DNA of 62,000 nt from Cryptomeria japonica (lineage: Eukaryota; Streptophyta; Pinopsida; Cupressales; Cupressaceae). The DNA is taken from assembly GCF_030272615.1 (NCBI RefSeq), contig NC_081409.1, positions 19,596,260-19,658,259 on the forward strand, written 5' to 3'. Made by a program: the position numbers and the translations under genes. Below the pieces are notes generated by a model that saw nothing but the letters and a program-made list of their open reading frames with translations, made no database searches and had not been told where the DNA came from. Within the stretch, counting starts at the first letter, position 1; every line of letters starts with the position of its first letter. Shown piece after piece: positions 44,662-57,373 of the stretch.

Positions 44662-47159
44662 ACAATGTTGGAACGGCGATGTTTCAAAGAAAACAACAAC
44701 AACAAAAAATTTGCCCCAGTATGCCCCAATAATGCTTAGGGTGTAATGCCCCCTCGAGGGATTGTTTATGTATTAAAGGTATGAATGATCTCTCGAAAGT
44801 AGAAGAATGTGAGATAGAAGAATAGTTAGTTTATTAGAGATAAAGATAGGTAATGTGAAGATGATATTGAGATAGAATATGAGAGAATGAAATAGAATGA
44901 ATTAGAAGCAATTGAAAATGATTGATATGAGATGATAGATTGGTAATAATAGAATTAAAAATGAAGATGATGGTTTCCATGAACTTTTGTGCATTTATTT
45001 ATAGTGCAATATATATTCATCACTGAGCCTTATTATGTAACAATGGAGCTTTGCACATCAGGGTATAAGGAACCAAGATGTAAAGATATCTCATTGCAGA
45101 AACAAACATGTAGCAGACAAGGAGTGAAACCTCCATTCTGGGAATAATGCTAGGGGTTGAGGTATGTGGGGTAGTCATAAGCATAGCTATCCTTCATGGG
45201 ATACTTGTCGAATGAACGCACCAATCACAGACACCCACTGGAACTATTACCCCAAAACTTCATTGGTCCACACCACAAACAACAAATAAAGAAATATAAT
45301 GCCCATCATGGCTCCTCTAGTCACTTGTGGACATCCTTGAGTAGCATAGGTACATAATTTGTCGCCAAATGATAAAAAGATAAAGACTAACTATGACAAA
45401 ATTCAGCAGCCATACTGATCAGTGTCTTCGTTTTGATTGCTTGATGTGATAGTTGATAATGTACGATCTCAGAAAGTTTGGACCCCGTTTAAGACTGACC
45501 TGTCTAATTTTGAGTGTATCCATATTTGTTTAAGACATGATAATGATCACTTGATATGGATATTGATATGATTGATAAGACAGTTTGATCAGTTGATTGC
45601 AGATGTTTGACTAGATAGTTGTATCCTTTGTTAAATTCATGCAAAGTGTTTGCTAGATATTTGCTAGGGTGTTTGATTCTTGTGAGACAATTTATTGCGA
45701 GTTTTTTGATTGATTGATTATTTTTGGATTTTGTGGATTGATATTTGGACGTTTTTGGTTGATTTTTTCAAGACTTTATCTGAATGTTTTTGGTATATTT
45801 TTTCAAGACTTTATCTAAAAGTTTTTGGATTGATTTTTCCAGGACTTTATATGAATGTTTTTGGTATATTTTTGTGTTTTTCAATGTTTTGGGTATATTT
45901 TTCAAAGATTTTCCAATATTTTTAATTTTTTGTATTTTCTCAATGTTTATGGTATTTTTTCAAGACTTTATATGATTTTTAGGATTTTTTCAGCTATGAC
46001 CCTAGTATGCAGACCTATATGACATGATGATCTGCATAATGTATGTGGAGACAATGAATTTTTGACATGACCTATGTTAATTCAATATGCATGATGAAGA
46101 TGCATTTCCTATTCGAACAAGGATGACTATGTTTGTTTAGCATTTTGTAATACACCAATTGAATTGGAGGTATAAAACATTTAATAGATAAGTAGTTAAT
46201 TGCTCCTTAAGGTCCCTTGGAACATCCAAATTAACACACTTAGTGATTAGGATTTAAAAATGGAGACGCGGAAAAATTCCCCATTGGTTCTTGAAACTTT
46301 GATCTTCTTTTGCCCATGTGTGTGTAAATGAGTTAATTCTCGCTCCTTTGTTCACTAAAGATCCTTAGCATTCTATATGACTAGCTACGTGGATTATTCT
46401 AACTTCAAAAGCATCTTGAATAGAGTCTCGCTACCAGCAAGCTTTTAGAGTTCTGATGAGGTTATAGACTGTAATCTCTCAAATTTTGCTCCATTGCCAA
46501 CAAGCATCCATAGCTCTAATGTAGTTACTCACATGCTCCCATAGTCAAGCTTTTTGTCGCATTTGCTTGTGTGATATTTCAGTTATATATAATTGCTCTT
46601 TTGCCTTGAGATGGATATTTGGCAAAGCACTTTTTCTTTTTTATTTTCTTGCCTTGACTTGTAAGTAATGAAACCTACTTGGGTGTGACAACTACAACTG
46701 TGCTGAAGTAGAATTTTAGATTTTTCACTAGTCATATGATCAACTAGGCATCTCGAATGAATTAGAGATTTTGTTAATGTGTTTGAGATATAGCAATTGA
46801 TAGATTTTGGGTTAACAAGTCTCGAATAGTGAAATCCCTACCCAACCATAAGTAAATCATCGTCACAAGGTAATTTTGAAAATGAATGACCTTAGGACCA
46901 AAGACTTCATGTTCAAATATCTAATAAAGGAGATGACCCTTGTTTCTCTTGAATGCAAAGAAATGATAAACTTGGACAATTGCCTTGTTTTATTGATGCT
47001 GATATATGCCAATGCAGAAATTTTGTGAATGCGATGCATTTGAAAAAGGAAACTATATGTGATGCAATGCTTTGAATAAAATGAGATGCAATGCGGAAAG
47101 AAAAACCTAAAATAACCTAGCCCTTAGATATAATATCGTTTAAGGTGCATGATGTTCAT
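44662..47159 (-). other. Non-coding 3' interior of C2
   Basis: No readable pol here, though a Gypsy element should carry RT to integrase between 47160 and the LTR. The coding region has been deleted or the element is non-autonomous. A 35-bp minisatellite lies inside. Confidence 0.45.
45751..45985. repeat. 35-bp minisatellite
   Basis: Units start at 45751, 45786, 45821 and 45857 with the form GTTTTTGGTATATTTTTTCA then AGACTTTAT; about six diverged units in all. Confidence 0.8.
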
Positions 47160-47607
47160 AGGGTCAAGGAGTTTTGTGTAGGTAGTTCATTGGTCTTTGT
47201 TTGAAGAGTCGGATAAAGATTTCTTTTCCAATAGGATATAAGGACTCAACTAAGTGTACATGTTCAACATCCCCAATGTTGATTTCCTTAGTTTTTGGAT
47301 TTTATGGATCATCAGAGGGAAATCCAGCTCTAGAACCCATGAATTCAGCTACAGCCTTATCATTTTCAAAGCAATCCAACTGTGGTAGATTCTCTTGCCC
47401 CCAATCTATCAAGTGTGGGTGTATGAGGCAAATAGATTATGGTTCTGAAGTTGTGACCACATTGGCATGCAAAAATGGCACACATACAATCATTGATAAA
47501 TTATTCTCTACAATATGATCGGGATTGGTGATTTCATTGATAAGGAGTTCATGAAAAACTTGTGTAGAGGGATTGGGATCATGAGGGGGACTAGGAGAAA
47601 TGGTAAT
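47160..47607 (-). pseudogene. C2 polyprotein fragment downstream of the disordered region
   Basis: The minus-strand frame reads ISPSPPHDPNPSTQVFHELL, then ENNLSMIVCVPFLHANVV, then CFENDKAVAEFMGSRAGF and INIGDVEHVHLVESLYPIGK. The first part continues the protein at 60701-61983 once D is removed. The INIGD segment resembles the link ahead of RT in some plant Gypsy polyproteins, but RT itself is absent. Stops replace probable Gln codons (EP*S, DP*N). Confidence 0.5.
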
Positions 47608-49443
47608 TGTTGGTTGAAAATTTTGTACACTCGTGAAAGCAAACAAAATTGTGGCTTCAACCACTGTGTGTGAGTATGAAACTCTCCTAATTAAGGGAAG
47701 GCTCCCCCTATCTATCTAAAATTGAAATAAAAACAGGATGGGACAACAGTCTTCCTTCTTTCTTCAAGGAAGCCTATATCCTTTTCTCTCCTTAGAAAAG
47801 TGATAGCAAGAAAATGTATAATAATGGTAACAACTTCAAATGAAAACGAAAGAAAGGAAATGAAGTTTCCTAAAAGCGCAAAGAGTTCCGTCACTTCCTT
47901 CGGGACGAGACAACAATATCAAGCTCAAAGACTTGATTATATGTAGTCCTATCTACCCTTTGCTATACTAAATTTTACAATGAATAAAAGATAACAGCTC
48001 AAAGACTGGAATAATCTATTCTTTCAACACAAAGACAAGAACTAATGCAAGCTCAAAGACTTGTTGCTATTTCTTATCAAACAATAATTTTTCCTCAAGA
48101 ATAGACGCAAGCTCAAAGACTTGCTGCTCTTTCTAGAGATTTTCCTATTTTAATTAATCTTCTCTACTTGTAGCTCAAAGACTTCAAATTAGATTAGACT
48201 AAGCTCCTTTTAGAAACACTTTGCATAGAAGAAATAAAAATATTCAATCTTAAAAATGTAGCTTAAAGACTCAAAACTTGAGTAATCCTTCTTTATTATT
48301 CTTCAAAAACTTTCAATTCACATACATAAGCTCAAAGACTTCTTGCTGTAAATTTGACAGAGTTTTTGCTTGCTTTCCAAAAAGATATCAATTACAATAG
48401 ACCCCTCAAGTATTTATAGAAGAGGAGCCTTGAGATAAAGGTGGGAGGATCCTAACTAACTTGAGAGATTCTCTCAACCACCAAGACTTATTTAATAACT
48501 AACTAAGACTTATTCCAACTACAGTCCTAATTGGACACAACTTGTAGTTGCTTTACATGTAATTACAAAAGTGCAAGTAATGTGTTAAATTGCAATTACA
48601 AAGTTATTTTTTACATGTAACTTGTCAAAACAAAATTACAAATGCATAACTAAAACTATTCCATGTGTCTAAAGACACGACTCTAACTGCATCATCCTTT
48701 GTCTGTGATGATCTTCATGTCGCTTCAGGATGCTAGAACTTGAAGTATTCTAGATTGGTAAAGACATCTTGAACCAGAACAGGAACTTGCATCCTTGTCT
48801 TCTTGCTTGGGGTAGTACTATCTTTTCAGGAGGGAAAGGGTTGCCTTCCTCTTTTCATGTAATGACCATCTTTGTCTTGAAAGCATTCTATGCTCTCAAC
48901 CATGAATTGTTGTTGTATCTCTTCTTTGTATCATCCTTTGTTCTTGAAATTTGCTTGCAAAATAAGGCCCATGCCTTAATCCATTGATTTGGTAGATTGC
49001 ATGTGCAAACCAGACTGACAAGGGAAGAGATAAATTGATGCGAAAATGGGCTCACAAGTGAATTTCGGGTTTTGGAAGCTGCATTACATGTGTGGGATAA
49101 ACAAGAGCATTAACTTGCAATTGCGGGGAACAAACATGCAACTTCATATGTGTAATGGGTAAACACAAGTTTGCACTTGTAATTGGATCTTTAAGACTCA
49201 TTTTCAAGTGTTTTTTGAGTGCATTTTGGACTAATTTCGGATTCTGGATGGCTAACCGCAGGTAGACTTTAATGGGGAAAATGAATGAAGGTGTGAAATG
49301 AGTGGATGAAATGGTATGTATGGATGATGGAAATGAATATGAAAAGATTTTGGGAAGATCATCTTCACGAAAATGGGAAGAACTTTCAACAAAAGATAGT
49401 TAAATCTTTTATCCGTAAGGGAAGAACAATGATTTTCAACAAA
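47608..49443 (-). repeat. 3' LTR of D, truncated
   Basis: Matches 57374-59197 closely (one 219-bp stretch at 48769-48987 appears identical to 58526-58744). Similarity stops at GATTTTCA, about 1.5 kb short of a full LTR on the side that should be its 5' start. E sequence begins there. Confidence 0.85.
47910..48345. repeat. Cluster of AGCTCAAAGACTT motifs in D LTR
   Basis: Seven or so copies of AGCTCAAAGACT(T), spaced roughly 30-90 bp. The same cluster sits at about 57687-58040 in the other LTR. It reads AAGTCTTTGAGCT on the element's own strand and could be a repeated control site. Confidence 0.7.
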
Positions 49444-49488
49444 AGATATTAGTGCATGCATTTTGTTTAATTGGTCCACAAGGTTATA

Positions 49489-51258
49489 CTACTTTGGGAT
49501 AGATGGGGTGCCTTGTGGAGCTTCTTTTATGGTAATCTTGCTGTGACATGTAACAACATTGCAGGTGGAGCTGAGATTTTTTATGGTAATAGTTGCAATT
49601 TGTTCACTGACATCATATAGGTGATTCACAGTGTAATTATATGTGGCTTGCGTATAATTGGTGGTATCTGTGTTTCGCCCTGAAGTGGAAGGACCCCTTT
49701 GATATTGGGATGGAAGTGGATTTTTGAACATAAGATGATCATTGTTTGTTGTTTTTGGGTCATGTCCTTCGATTTCGATTTCACCTCGGTCAATAAGATC
49801 TTGAATAAGATCTTTCAATATGTGACAATTGCTTGTCTTATGCCCTTTACCTTGATGGAAATCGCAATGTTTAGTATCCCTCCACCATGAAGGTTTGACT
49901 TGAGGTTCATAATTTGATGTTTTGGGTAAGGTCACCAGATTTTGAGAAACCAACTGACGTAACACTGTTTCGATGGGTTCTCCTAAGGGAGTGTATGTTC
50001 ATTTTGGTTTAAATTTTTTTTGACACTATCTAGGTTCTTCTTGAGATGTGTTGCGGCCTTGATTTGGAGGAGCAACCGTGTCATTCTTAGGTGGGGGATT
50101 CTGTCTTGCAAATCAAACCACAGGTTGTGCGCTTTTGATAGTTCTTGCATCCACAACACCGTCGTTGACGATATTTTTGTTTTTGTTCCAAAAGTTAGGC
50201 TTGTCACTATTGAAGCAGGGACGAGAGCCATCCTTTGGCTCATTGTAGATTTTGATAAGTCCTTTCTTGATGAGAGCCCACTCACATTTTAAGCCTTTGG
50301 TGATCATGTCATTGAAAGAATCTGTGTCTTTTACATCTAGGTGAAATTCTATTTCTTTGTTTAAGTTGGAAATAAATATTTCCACTAGTTCTTGTTTAGG
50401 TAACTGAAGAGAACGTCTGCTAGACATTTGAAGCCATTGTTGTAGAAAGACTAAAAATAGTTCACCTGGTTTTTGTTTAGTGTTACATAGATTAGCCATG
50501 GTGATATCACGTTCAATGTTGTGTGAGTAATGTGCCAGGAATTTCTGGATGAGTTCTTCAAATGTCCTAATGTCACCTGGTAATCGGGAAAACCATGATG
50601 TGGTTGTTCCTCCCAAGCTTTGGGGAAAAAGGCGCATTGGGTACGTATCCTCGTATACCACTTCGAGGCAAGCCGAATGAAATTCTCGAACATGATCACG
50701 AGGATCTCCTTTTCCTCTATACTTTTCAAACTTGGGTGTTTCAAACCCTCATGGAAAAGGTGGAATATGAAGATTCCTATCAAAGGGATAGGGATAAATG
50801 TCATTGAGTGAAAATTGATTAGTTTTCACACCACTATGAAGTTGTTGGACGAGATTCTCAACTTGTTGCCTCAAAATCTCTATTTCATTTGGAAGAGGAG
50901 GAGGAGGTGGATTACCTTGATGAAGGTTGTATCTGATGGGATCTCAACCTCTTTCTTCCTCATTGCGACTTTGTCGTTCTGATGCTTGCCTTAGTTGTGC
51001 AACATCAAAGTCAGAGGGTAGTTTGGCTCCTTCTTGAGCAAGTCTTAAAAAGTGAGCATCAACATTGCTCCTGAGTATTTCATCAAACAGTTGATTAAAG
51101 AGAGGGTTGTGTTGTGCCCTTTCTATTGCCACAGGAGTAGGAGTACTTGGATTTTCGTCATTTACGTTTCCTCCCAGGGCTTCTTGGAATTCATTGATAT
51201 TGTCTTCCTCTTCTTCTTCAATTTCTATTTGTCTTGTTCTAGATCTAGTTTGAGCCAT
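49489..51258 (-). pseudogene. Gypsy gag (element E)
   Basis: ATG at 51256-51258 (MAQTRSRTRQIEIEEEEED). The N-terminal part is acidic. A capsid domain follows: RLFPQSLGGTTTSWFSRLPG, TFEELIQKFLAHY, then LVEIFISNLNKEIEFHLDV. A CDFHQGKGHKTSNCHIL motif comes next, the degenerate knuckle of Tat/Ogre-like Gypsy gags. Breaks: TGA at 50944-50946 (likely from CGA), a frameshift near 50700, and stops near 50110 and 50000. Coding fades at 49489 before any protease motif. The order and motifs support a Tat-type lineage, as inference. Confidence 0.8.
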
Positions 51259-51383
51259 TTTGTTTACAATTTTTTGTTGAAGTTGGGTGAAAATGATGAT
51301 GAGTTGTTGATGAAATGAGAGATTTATGTTTGGTGGGGTGTTTTGCATATGGATCTCTAGCACTGAAGGTAGATGTTACCAAA

Positions 51384-54300
51384 GTTCTTTCTTGATTTTC
51401 TTGTTGTGTTTGATTGACAAAGTTTGGTGTGATAAGGTTTAGAGGGATCTGAGATGTGTTACAGATTCAACTACCTAGTAATGAGAGGATTTACTCAAAG
51501 ACTAGTTTTAACCTGCGTAGAAATGCCTCTTTAGGATGAGTTTATCCTAGATGTCGAGACACTCTAAAAAAGTGATTTATTTGTGTTTGATTCAAGCAAT
51601 ATTGAAATAGAACTTAAGACAAGAACCTCTTAATGTTTTGAGAGTTGAAACGGATTGATGATGTGAATGTGGGAATGGATGAGATGCTAGCTTCAATAAA
51701 AATCATGTGTCACATAGGGGACAAATTCTTCTTCTTCTCTTTCGGGAGTTGGTGGTTCTTCCCGAGCTACGTTATATGTGATGCAAATGTCTGGAAAGAA
51801 GTCAGGGTTGATCTTGCCTCCTTTGTTTTTGTGATAACTCAAAGTGCAATATTCCATAAAAGCTCAGCGGTTTAATGACTCTTGATCAAACTCGTTTGAT
51901 TTCCCTTGAAGATAGAGATGCATGTGACATAGAAAAGCTCTATTAGAGACAAAGATTTGTATATTAAGATAGAAGAATTTCCTCCTTTTGATAAGAGCCT
52001 TTGAGTTCAATGGTCTTTTCTTCAAGTTGATGTGTTGATGAAGATTCTTCTTTCTCAAGATGTGAATAATGGTCATATAGTTTGATACTTTTGTTGTTTG
52101 ATTTTGATCCTTTGTTGGTTTATGAAAAATGTTTATGAATACTTGTTTTGGAATTGATTTTTGATTTTTATTTGACAAGAAAACAAAGCAAGCACATAAA
52201 CACAAGAATGTTGCCTCAAAAAGGCACAAATAAGTATGGGTCTAGATCAACCCAATCCTTGGACTTTTTATGACCCTTTCCTTTAAATGTATTTTAGGTG
52301 TTTTCCAAAGCCTGAAGTCAGCTCAATTTGCACTGGTCTTGACTCAAAATGAAAACACTTCAAACACTCTTTATCCCAAAGGTCAAATGGCCAGTTGCGA
52401 TAAGTTCAGCCCACATCTTGATATTTCTTCGACTTTCGTACTACATACCTTATGAATCCCACCGTGGAAGGTAAGGATGTGATATACTAAGTCTTGCATG
52501 AGCATAACAAATAGATGATCCTTATGATGGGGGAGTCACCACTTTTATCGAGCTACAAGTAACCTTTCAAAAAGCTATGTTTCTACTCAAGGAAATATGT
52601 ATGGTGAGTGTCTTGGGAGCAAAACCTTCTATGCTCTTGCACTGAATTTATCACAAATATCTTCAATCAATAGAATGGGTGGGCTACTACTTAAAGGTGT
52701 TTAGTATTTTTTGATGTTTTTGGACATAAGTTCATTTTGCAGTGACTCACTTAAGAGCCTTGTAACTTGTGGTGGGGCCCATTTGTCCTTTCGACAAGTT
52801 ACACTGTAGGAACAACTATACCCAAGGCTACAACTTTTGCTCTCACCTGATTCATATAGCGGCTCAAAGGATTTACCGCGTTAGGTCATTCCCAAGAGTG
52901 ATCGATCTCTTGGTAGGCCTCTCTTAAAAAGATAAAACTTGAGTGTTACTAACACTTTTCTCTTGCACCTAGGACCACGAAAGCCAAGGGAGAGGATAGT
53001 GTGTGTTAGAAGTAGGACCACTCGACAAACTCTTTTTGCACAAGTGTGCCAAACACGAAATGCACTTGTTCTTTTTAACTTGTCATTGCAATGATGTTCT
53101 ATCTAATTGGAGATGTTGCTCCAACAATCATGGTGTTCTTTTTATCCATCAACGGCACAATGTGTTGTAATTTAGGAATTGGAAATCCTAGTCAACTGAA
53201 TTAAGAGCACGTTTTGCTTGAAGTAAATCGATTTGAGAACAACTTTGACAAATTGGGGATTCTTTTTAACTTGCACAAAATGAAGTGTTGATTGTGAATT
53301 TTAGTTTGATGCAAGAAATAAAATTTGCCTTGTTGATTTTAAGCACCAAAAGAATTTGTTCCTAACTTTGCAAAAAATAATTTTGTGTGTTTGTTTTTGT
53401 GATTCTTTTTAACTTTGAACAAGTATGATTCTTTTTTAGAGCTCCAAACGAAAGATGTGGTTCTTTTTAAAACTCCAAATGAAAGTGTAGTTGATTTTAA
53501 CCCAAAAGGAAAATGAATTTATTTTATCCTAACTTGAAAGACAAAGTTAGCAATATGAACAAATTTATTTCCTAAGCTAAAATTACTAAAAAAAAAATCC
53601 TATTGTAAGGGTTAGTTAAAACCTGCACAAAAGATAATTAGTTAGAAAAATCCGCATGTTTTGGTGGGCTTCTACAAGCCTAAATTTTTTTCTTTTCGGT
53701 TACAAAGAATTTTCTTACAACTCTCTGTTACAATAGCTCTACTCTGTGTGAAAACAAAACCGCTATTTAACACGAAAGAGAAACAATATAGACAATAGCG
53801 CTAAAGTATCAATTTGTGAAGGCGCTAAACTGAGAACAAAAGCGCAAGAGCATGACCTGTGTGTCAATTAAAACATTCAAAAGTTAGTAGTCTTCAAAAT
53901 GGTTTCTCTTTGATTCACGTCAGGTTCACCAAATGATGCTCTACAAAAAGGATTAGAAAATCTGTTTGATGACAACACACACAAGAGCACAAGAAACAAA
54001 CGTTAGTGTTAGCAACAAAAGATCATCCTAAATAGGCATATCAAGAGAGATATTAAGCATGAAATAGAAAGCATACAAACATAGAATAGATAAACTATAC
54101 TCCTCCAAACGCTAATCAAGATGCTCATAGTTGCTCCTCCCTTGTTCCTCTCCTCTCCAAGTTCCACATGAGTGTAGCTCTCAGCTTTTAGCACTAGCCA
54201 TGGATGCCATATGGAGATTCAAGATGGTTGAAAATGATAAACAAATGCTATGCAAGTGTAGATAGTGATGCTATGAAAAAGCTCTATGTTAATATCGGTA

Positions 54301-55287
54301 TAACAACAATACTCTAATGCTTCCTTCTTTGCTTGAGAAGAATGGTTCTATTTATAGAAGAAATGGGGAAATGAAGGGTTAAGATTGAACAATCTTAACA
54401 AGGGTTAGATTTGAAAGATATTCAATCCATGTGAGACTTTCAACCCAATCCCATGTTGACAAGTGTCACCATGAGGAGGCTTGAGAGGAGAGATAAGGAG
54501 CATTGAATGCTTGAGGGGACATGATGGCTACCCTAGGGGGTTGGGTTAGGGTTAGGTTAATGGATATTCCTTTTATCCAAGGGATAAATGAATGTGCAAG
54601 GGTTAAATGGTTACCTTAGTCAAAGAAATAAATGCTTTGAAGAGACCCATGAGTCAAAAGGATGGTTAAGTTAGAGGAAAGTCTCTAACCAAAGGTAAAA
54701 GGTGAGTTAACCATAAATGGTTATGTAAGAGCCTTTAATGGTTTGGAAGACTTTAGAGGTTAACCATTTGAAGACATAAAGCCTTTAATGATTATTGAAG
54801 ACTTTGAGGGCTTTGAGAAGACTCTAGAAGGAAGCCATTAAGTTTGAAGACTTTAAGGGAAACCATTAAAGGTTTCAAGTGGGTGAGGATAAATAGGATT
54901 TTAAATAAATAATTTATTTATTTAAAATAGTTGTGCAACTTGCATTTGTAGGAAAATGCAAGTGGGTGGAGGATAAAGGTGATTTAAATAAATGTTAATT
55001 TATTTAAATGTGAGAGATGGGATTTTGGGGGATTTAAATAAATATTAATTTATTTAAATGTGAGAGAAGATTTAATTAAACAAATATGATTTATTTATTT
55101 AATTAATGGTCTGAATTTGGTTAAGTGAATTAAATCAAATAAATTGAATAATTTATTTAATTAATAGGAGAAGAGGGTTAAGATGAATTAATTAAATATT
55201 AATTTAATTAATTATTGATTGATGGTTAAATAATCAAATAAATACTAAATATTCATTTAATTAAGTGGGCAAATTTATGTGACTACA
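51384..55287 (-). mobile_element. 5' LTR of Gypsy element E
   Basis: About 3.9 kb. The minus strand starts TGTAGTCACATAAATTTGCC at 55287, like the C1/C2 LTR start, and ends near 51384 before a possible primer site (TGGTAACATCTACCTTCAG, about 51360-51382). It is non-coding, with AT-rich ATTTAAATAAAT blocks near its start. The middle (52380-53290) matches C1 28450-29300. There is no partner LTR, so the inner end is approximate. Confidence 0.6.
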
Positions 55288-55325
55288 TAAACCATACACT
55301 GGCTCAACAAAATAGTTGCCTTTCT

Positions 55326-57142
55326 TCAATAACTTATGGTACTTGCATGATCATGAGCAGCCACAACCAATTGAAGAACAAAAAATTGTACCAGAACTTG
55401 GTGCAACACTCCTTGGAAAAGATGAACAAATTCACCTTCCTCTTGAAATGAATCATATAAACCGCTGCTCCAAAGTAGATTTTTGAAACCAAACTGCTCT
55501 TGCTTAGCTGAAAATGCATGTTTGGCATCTTCCTCAAGTGTATCTACGGGCTCAGGAACAGGTGAAACCTTTGTCCTCGCATTGGCTTCCAACCAAGCAA
55601 GATGTCTAATTGGACATCCTCTTGATGGGACAAAAACAAAATTCTTCTTGCTGATTACACCTTTATCAGTTGTTTTTTCAACCATAACCTTATGCTGAAA
55701 AGAATGAGTTTCCTCATATGAGCCAAGTGAAAATATGGTTGCATAGCTTGCTTCATCATTCTGTTCACAAACTTCAGATTTGAGAGAATCGTCAACAAGA
55801 CTTGAACAAGACTCTTCTATAGAACTTTCTTCAGGACTTGAACAAATATCAAAACCTTCATCTTGGAAAATAGACTCTTGATTTTCATCTTTCTCAAGCT
55901 GCTCATGATCTTTTAACTTATGAGATATTAGTTTGACATCAAAGCTTGAACAAAACAATTCCATTTCATCCCAAAATGTATCCTCTTCAATATCTTCCTT
56001 ACTCTTTTGAATAGGAAAGCTGAAATTTGTTTCATGACAACTCTCATCAAAATTTCCAGACTTCAAAATAGAATTGTCTTTATGTTCATAAATCATCTTT
56101 TCACATACCATGACATGATTGTCCTCCTTTATCAACACCTTGGAAGAGTGGCCTTCAACCTCTTGTTGGGTATTGTTCATGGTATTTGGCACAGTCTGCA
56201 TAAACCATATTTGAGAGTCGCCAGCTACGTCTACTTCCTCATCTTCTTGGAAGAGACCAACAAGATCACTTTGTTCAAATTCAGAATCCTCCACTGCTGC
56301 ATTTTTTGGTGGTGCCTCAAGAGAAAGCCCTTTTGGTGATGAAGGAAGCTTATCTTGATTTTCAACTACATAACTAGGAGCAATATTTGGGTATGGACTC
56401 CTTGGAATGTCTTCATAAGGGAAGAGAATACACCTTGAGCTATTTGCCTTTTGAGGGCAATCAGCTCATTAGCCAACTTCTGCACCATGGGATCTATTCT
56501 CTTGGTAGCCCATGATCCCAATGAAGAAATTTCTTTAGACCCATTTGATTCTATCTTTATCTTACCAGCAAGAATAAGATCATCTTCAATATCAATTGCC
56601 AAGGCTTGCGCTGCTACAAGGTCTCTTGGGACTTCCCTTCTCAACAAGAAACATACTTTTGGCACTTGAGCATTGATGAAGAAGCACTTCAAATTTGCAG
56701 CAGTAGGCTGAGCATCAATTGGAATTTTGTCACACAACTTATTGAATTTAGCCACAAAATCCCGTATGGGTTCATGTGACTCTTTTTTCATTTGAGCCAA
56801 CTGAGCTAACAATGCATGCACATCTTCTACAGTCTTAAACCTCTCTTCAAACTTGACTTTAAGTGTGGCCCAAGATACAATCAAACCAGTAGAAAGGTTA
56901 TAAAACCAATCAGCTACAATACCTTGGAGAGTCTCCACAAATAGCCTTACAGATACATCTTCGTGTTCAACACCATGAACACCACATGCAATGTAGAAAG
57001 AAACAATGTGTTCATCAGGGTGTTGCTGTTCATCTCCAAAGAACTTGGGAAAGTTCTTCCTCGAACTATCAGGAAGAGCATGCAAAGGCGGAGTCAAATT
57101 CAACGGACCAAAAGCATTCCCCCAAGGACCTTGAGCAGCCAT
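55326..57142 (-). pseudogene. Gypsy gag (element D)
   Basis: ATG at 57140-57142 (MAAQGPWGNAFGPLNL), about 200 bp after the primer site. The retrotransposon gag domain reads NFPKFFGDEQQHPDEHIVSF, then LQGIVADWFYNLSTG and FEERFKTVEDVHALL. A frameshift near 56410-56430 joins it to a second open stretch of over 300 codons that is acidic and Ser/Glu-rich and ends HDHASTISY. No zinc knuckle is seen. Length (about 600 codons) fits a large Tat-type Gag. Pol is missing because E and a deletion follow. Confidence 0.82.
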
Positions 57143-57344
57143 TTAACATATCCTTGGTGAAAGTTTGAGAAATTACAAAAATAGGAATTAAAATGAATAG
57201 CATACCGGTATACTTCAAACAAAAGCGTAAGGCTTTTGAATGCGTATCGTATCCTAGCAGAAACCCCAGAAAAGTTATTTCCTTTTTTTTTTAAAATCGG
57301 CAAGACACTAGTATTCAAACGAAAGCTTGAGGCTTCCGAATGTG

Positions 57345-57373
57345 TCCGTGTCCCCAGTAGAGTAACCAAAAAC
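57345..57373 (-). other. Primer binding site region of D
   Basis: The minus strand reads TTTTGGTTACTCTACTGGGG next to the LTR, resembling the TGGCGACTCTGCTGGGGA primer site known from Tat/Ogre-type Gypsy elements. The likeness is by eye. Confidence 0.5.

Noticed and set aside
48769-48987. 72-codon frame repeated identically at 58526-58744
   Set aside because: Identity reflects the two young LTR copies of D, not coding constraint. The frame lies on the strand opposite to the element and resembles no known protein.
49489-51258. Idea that E gag and D gag belong to one element
   Set aside because: Each has its own start, its own capsid domain and its own upstream LTR or primer site, and the two proteins do not align.
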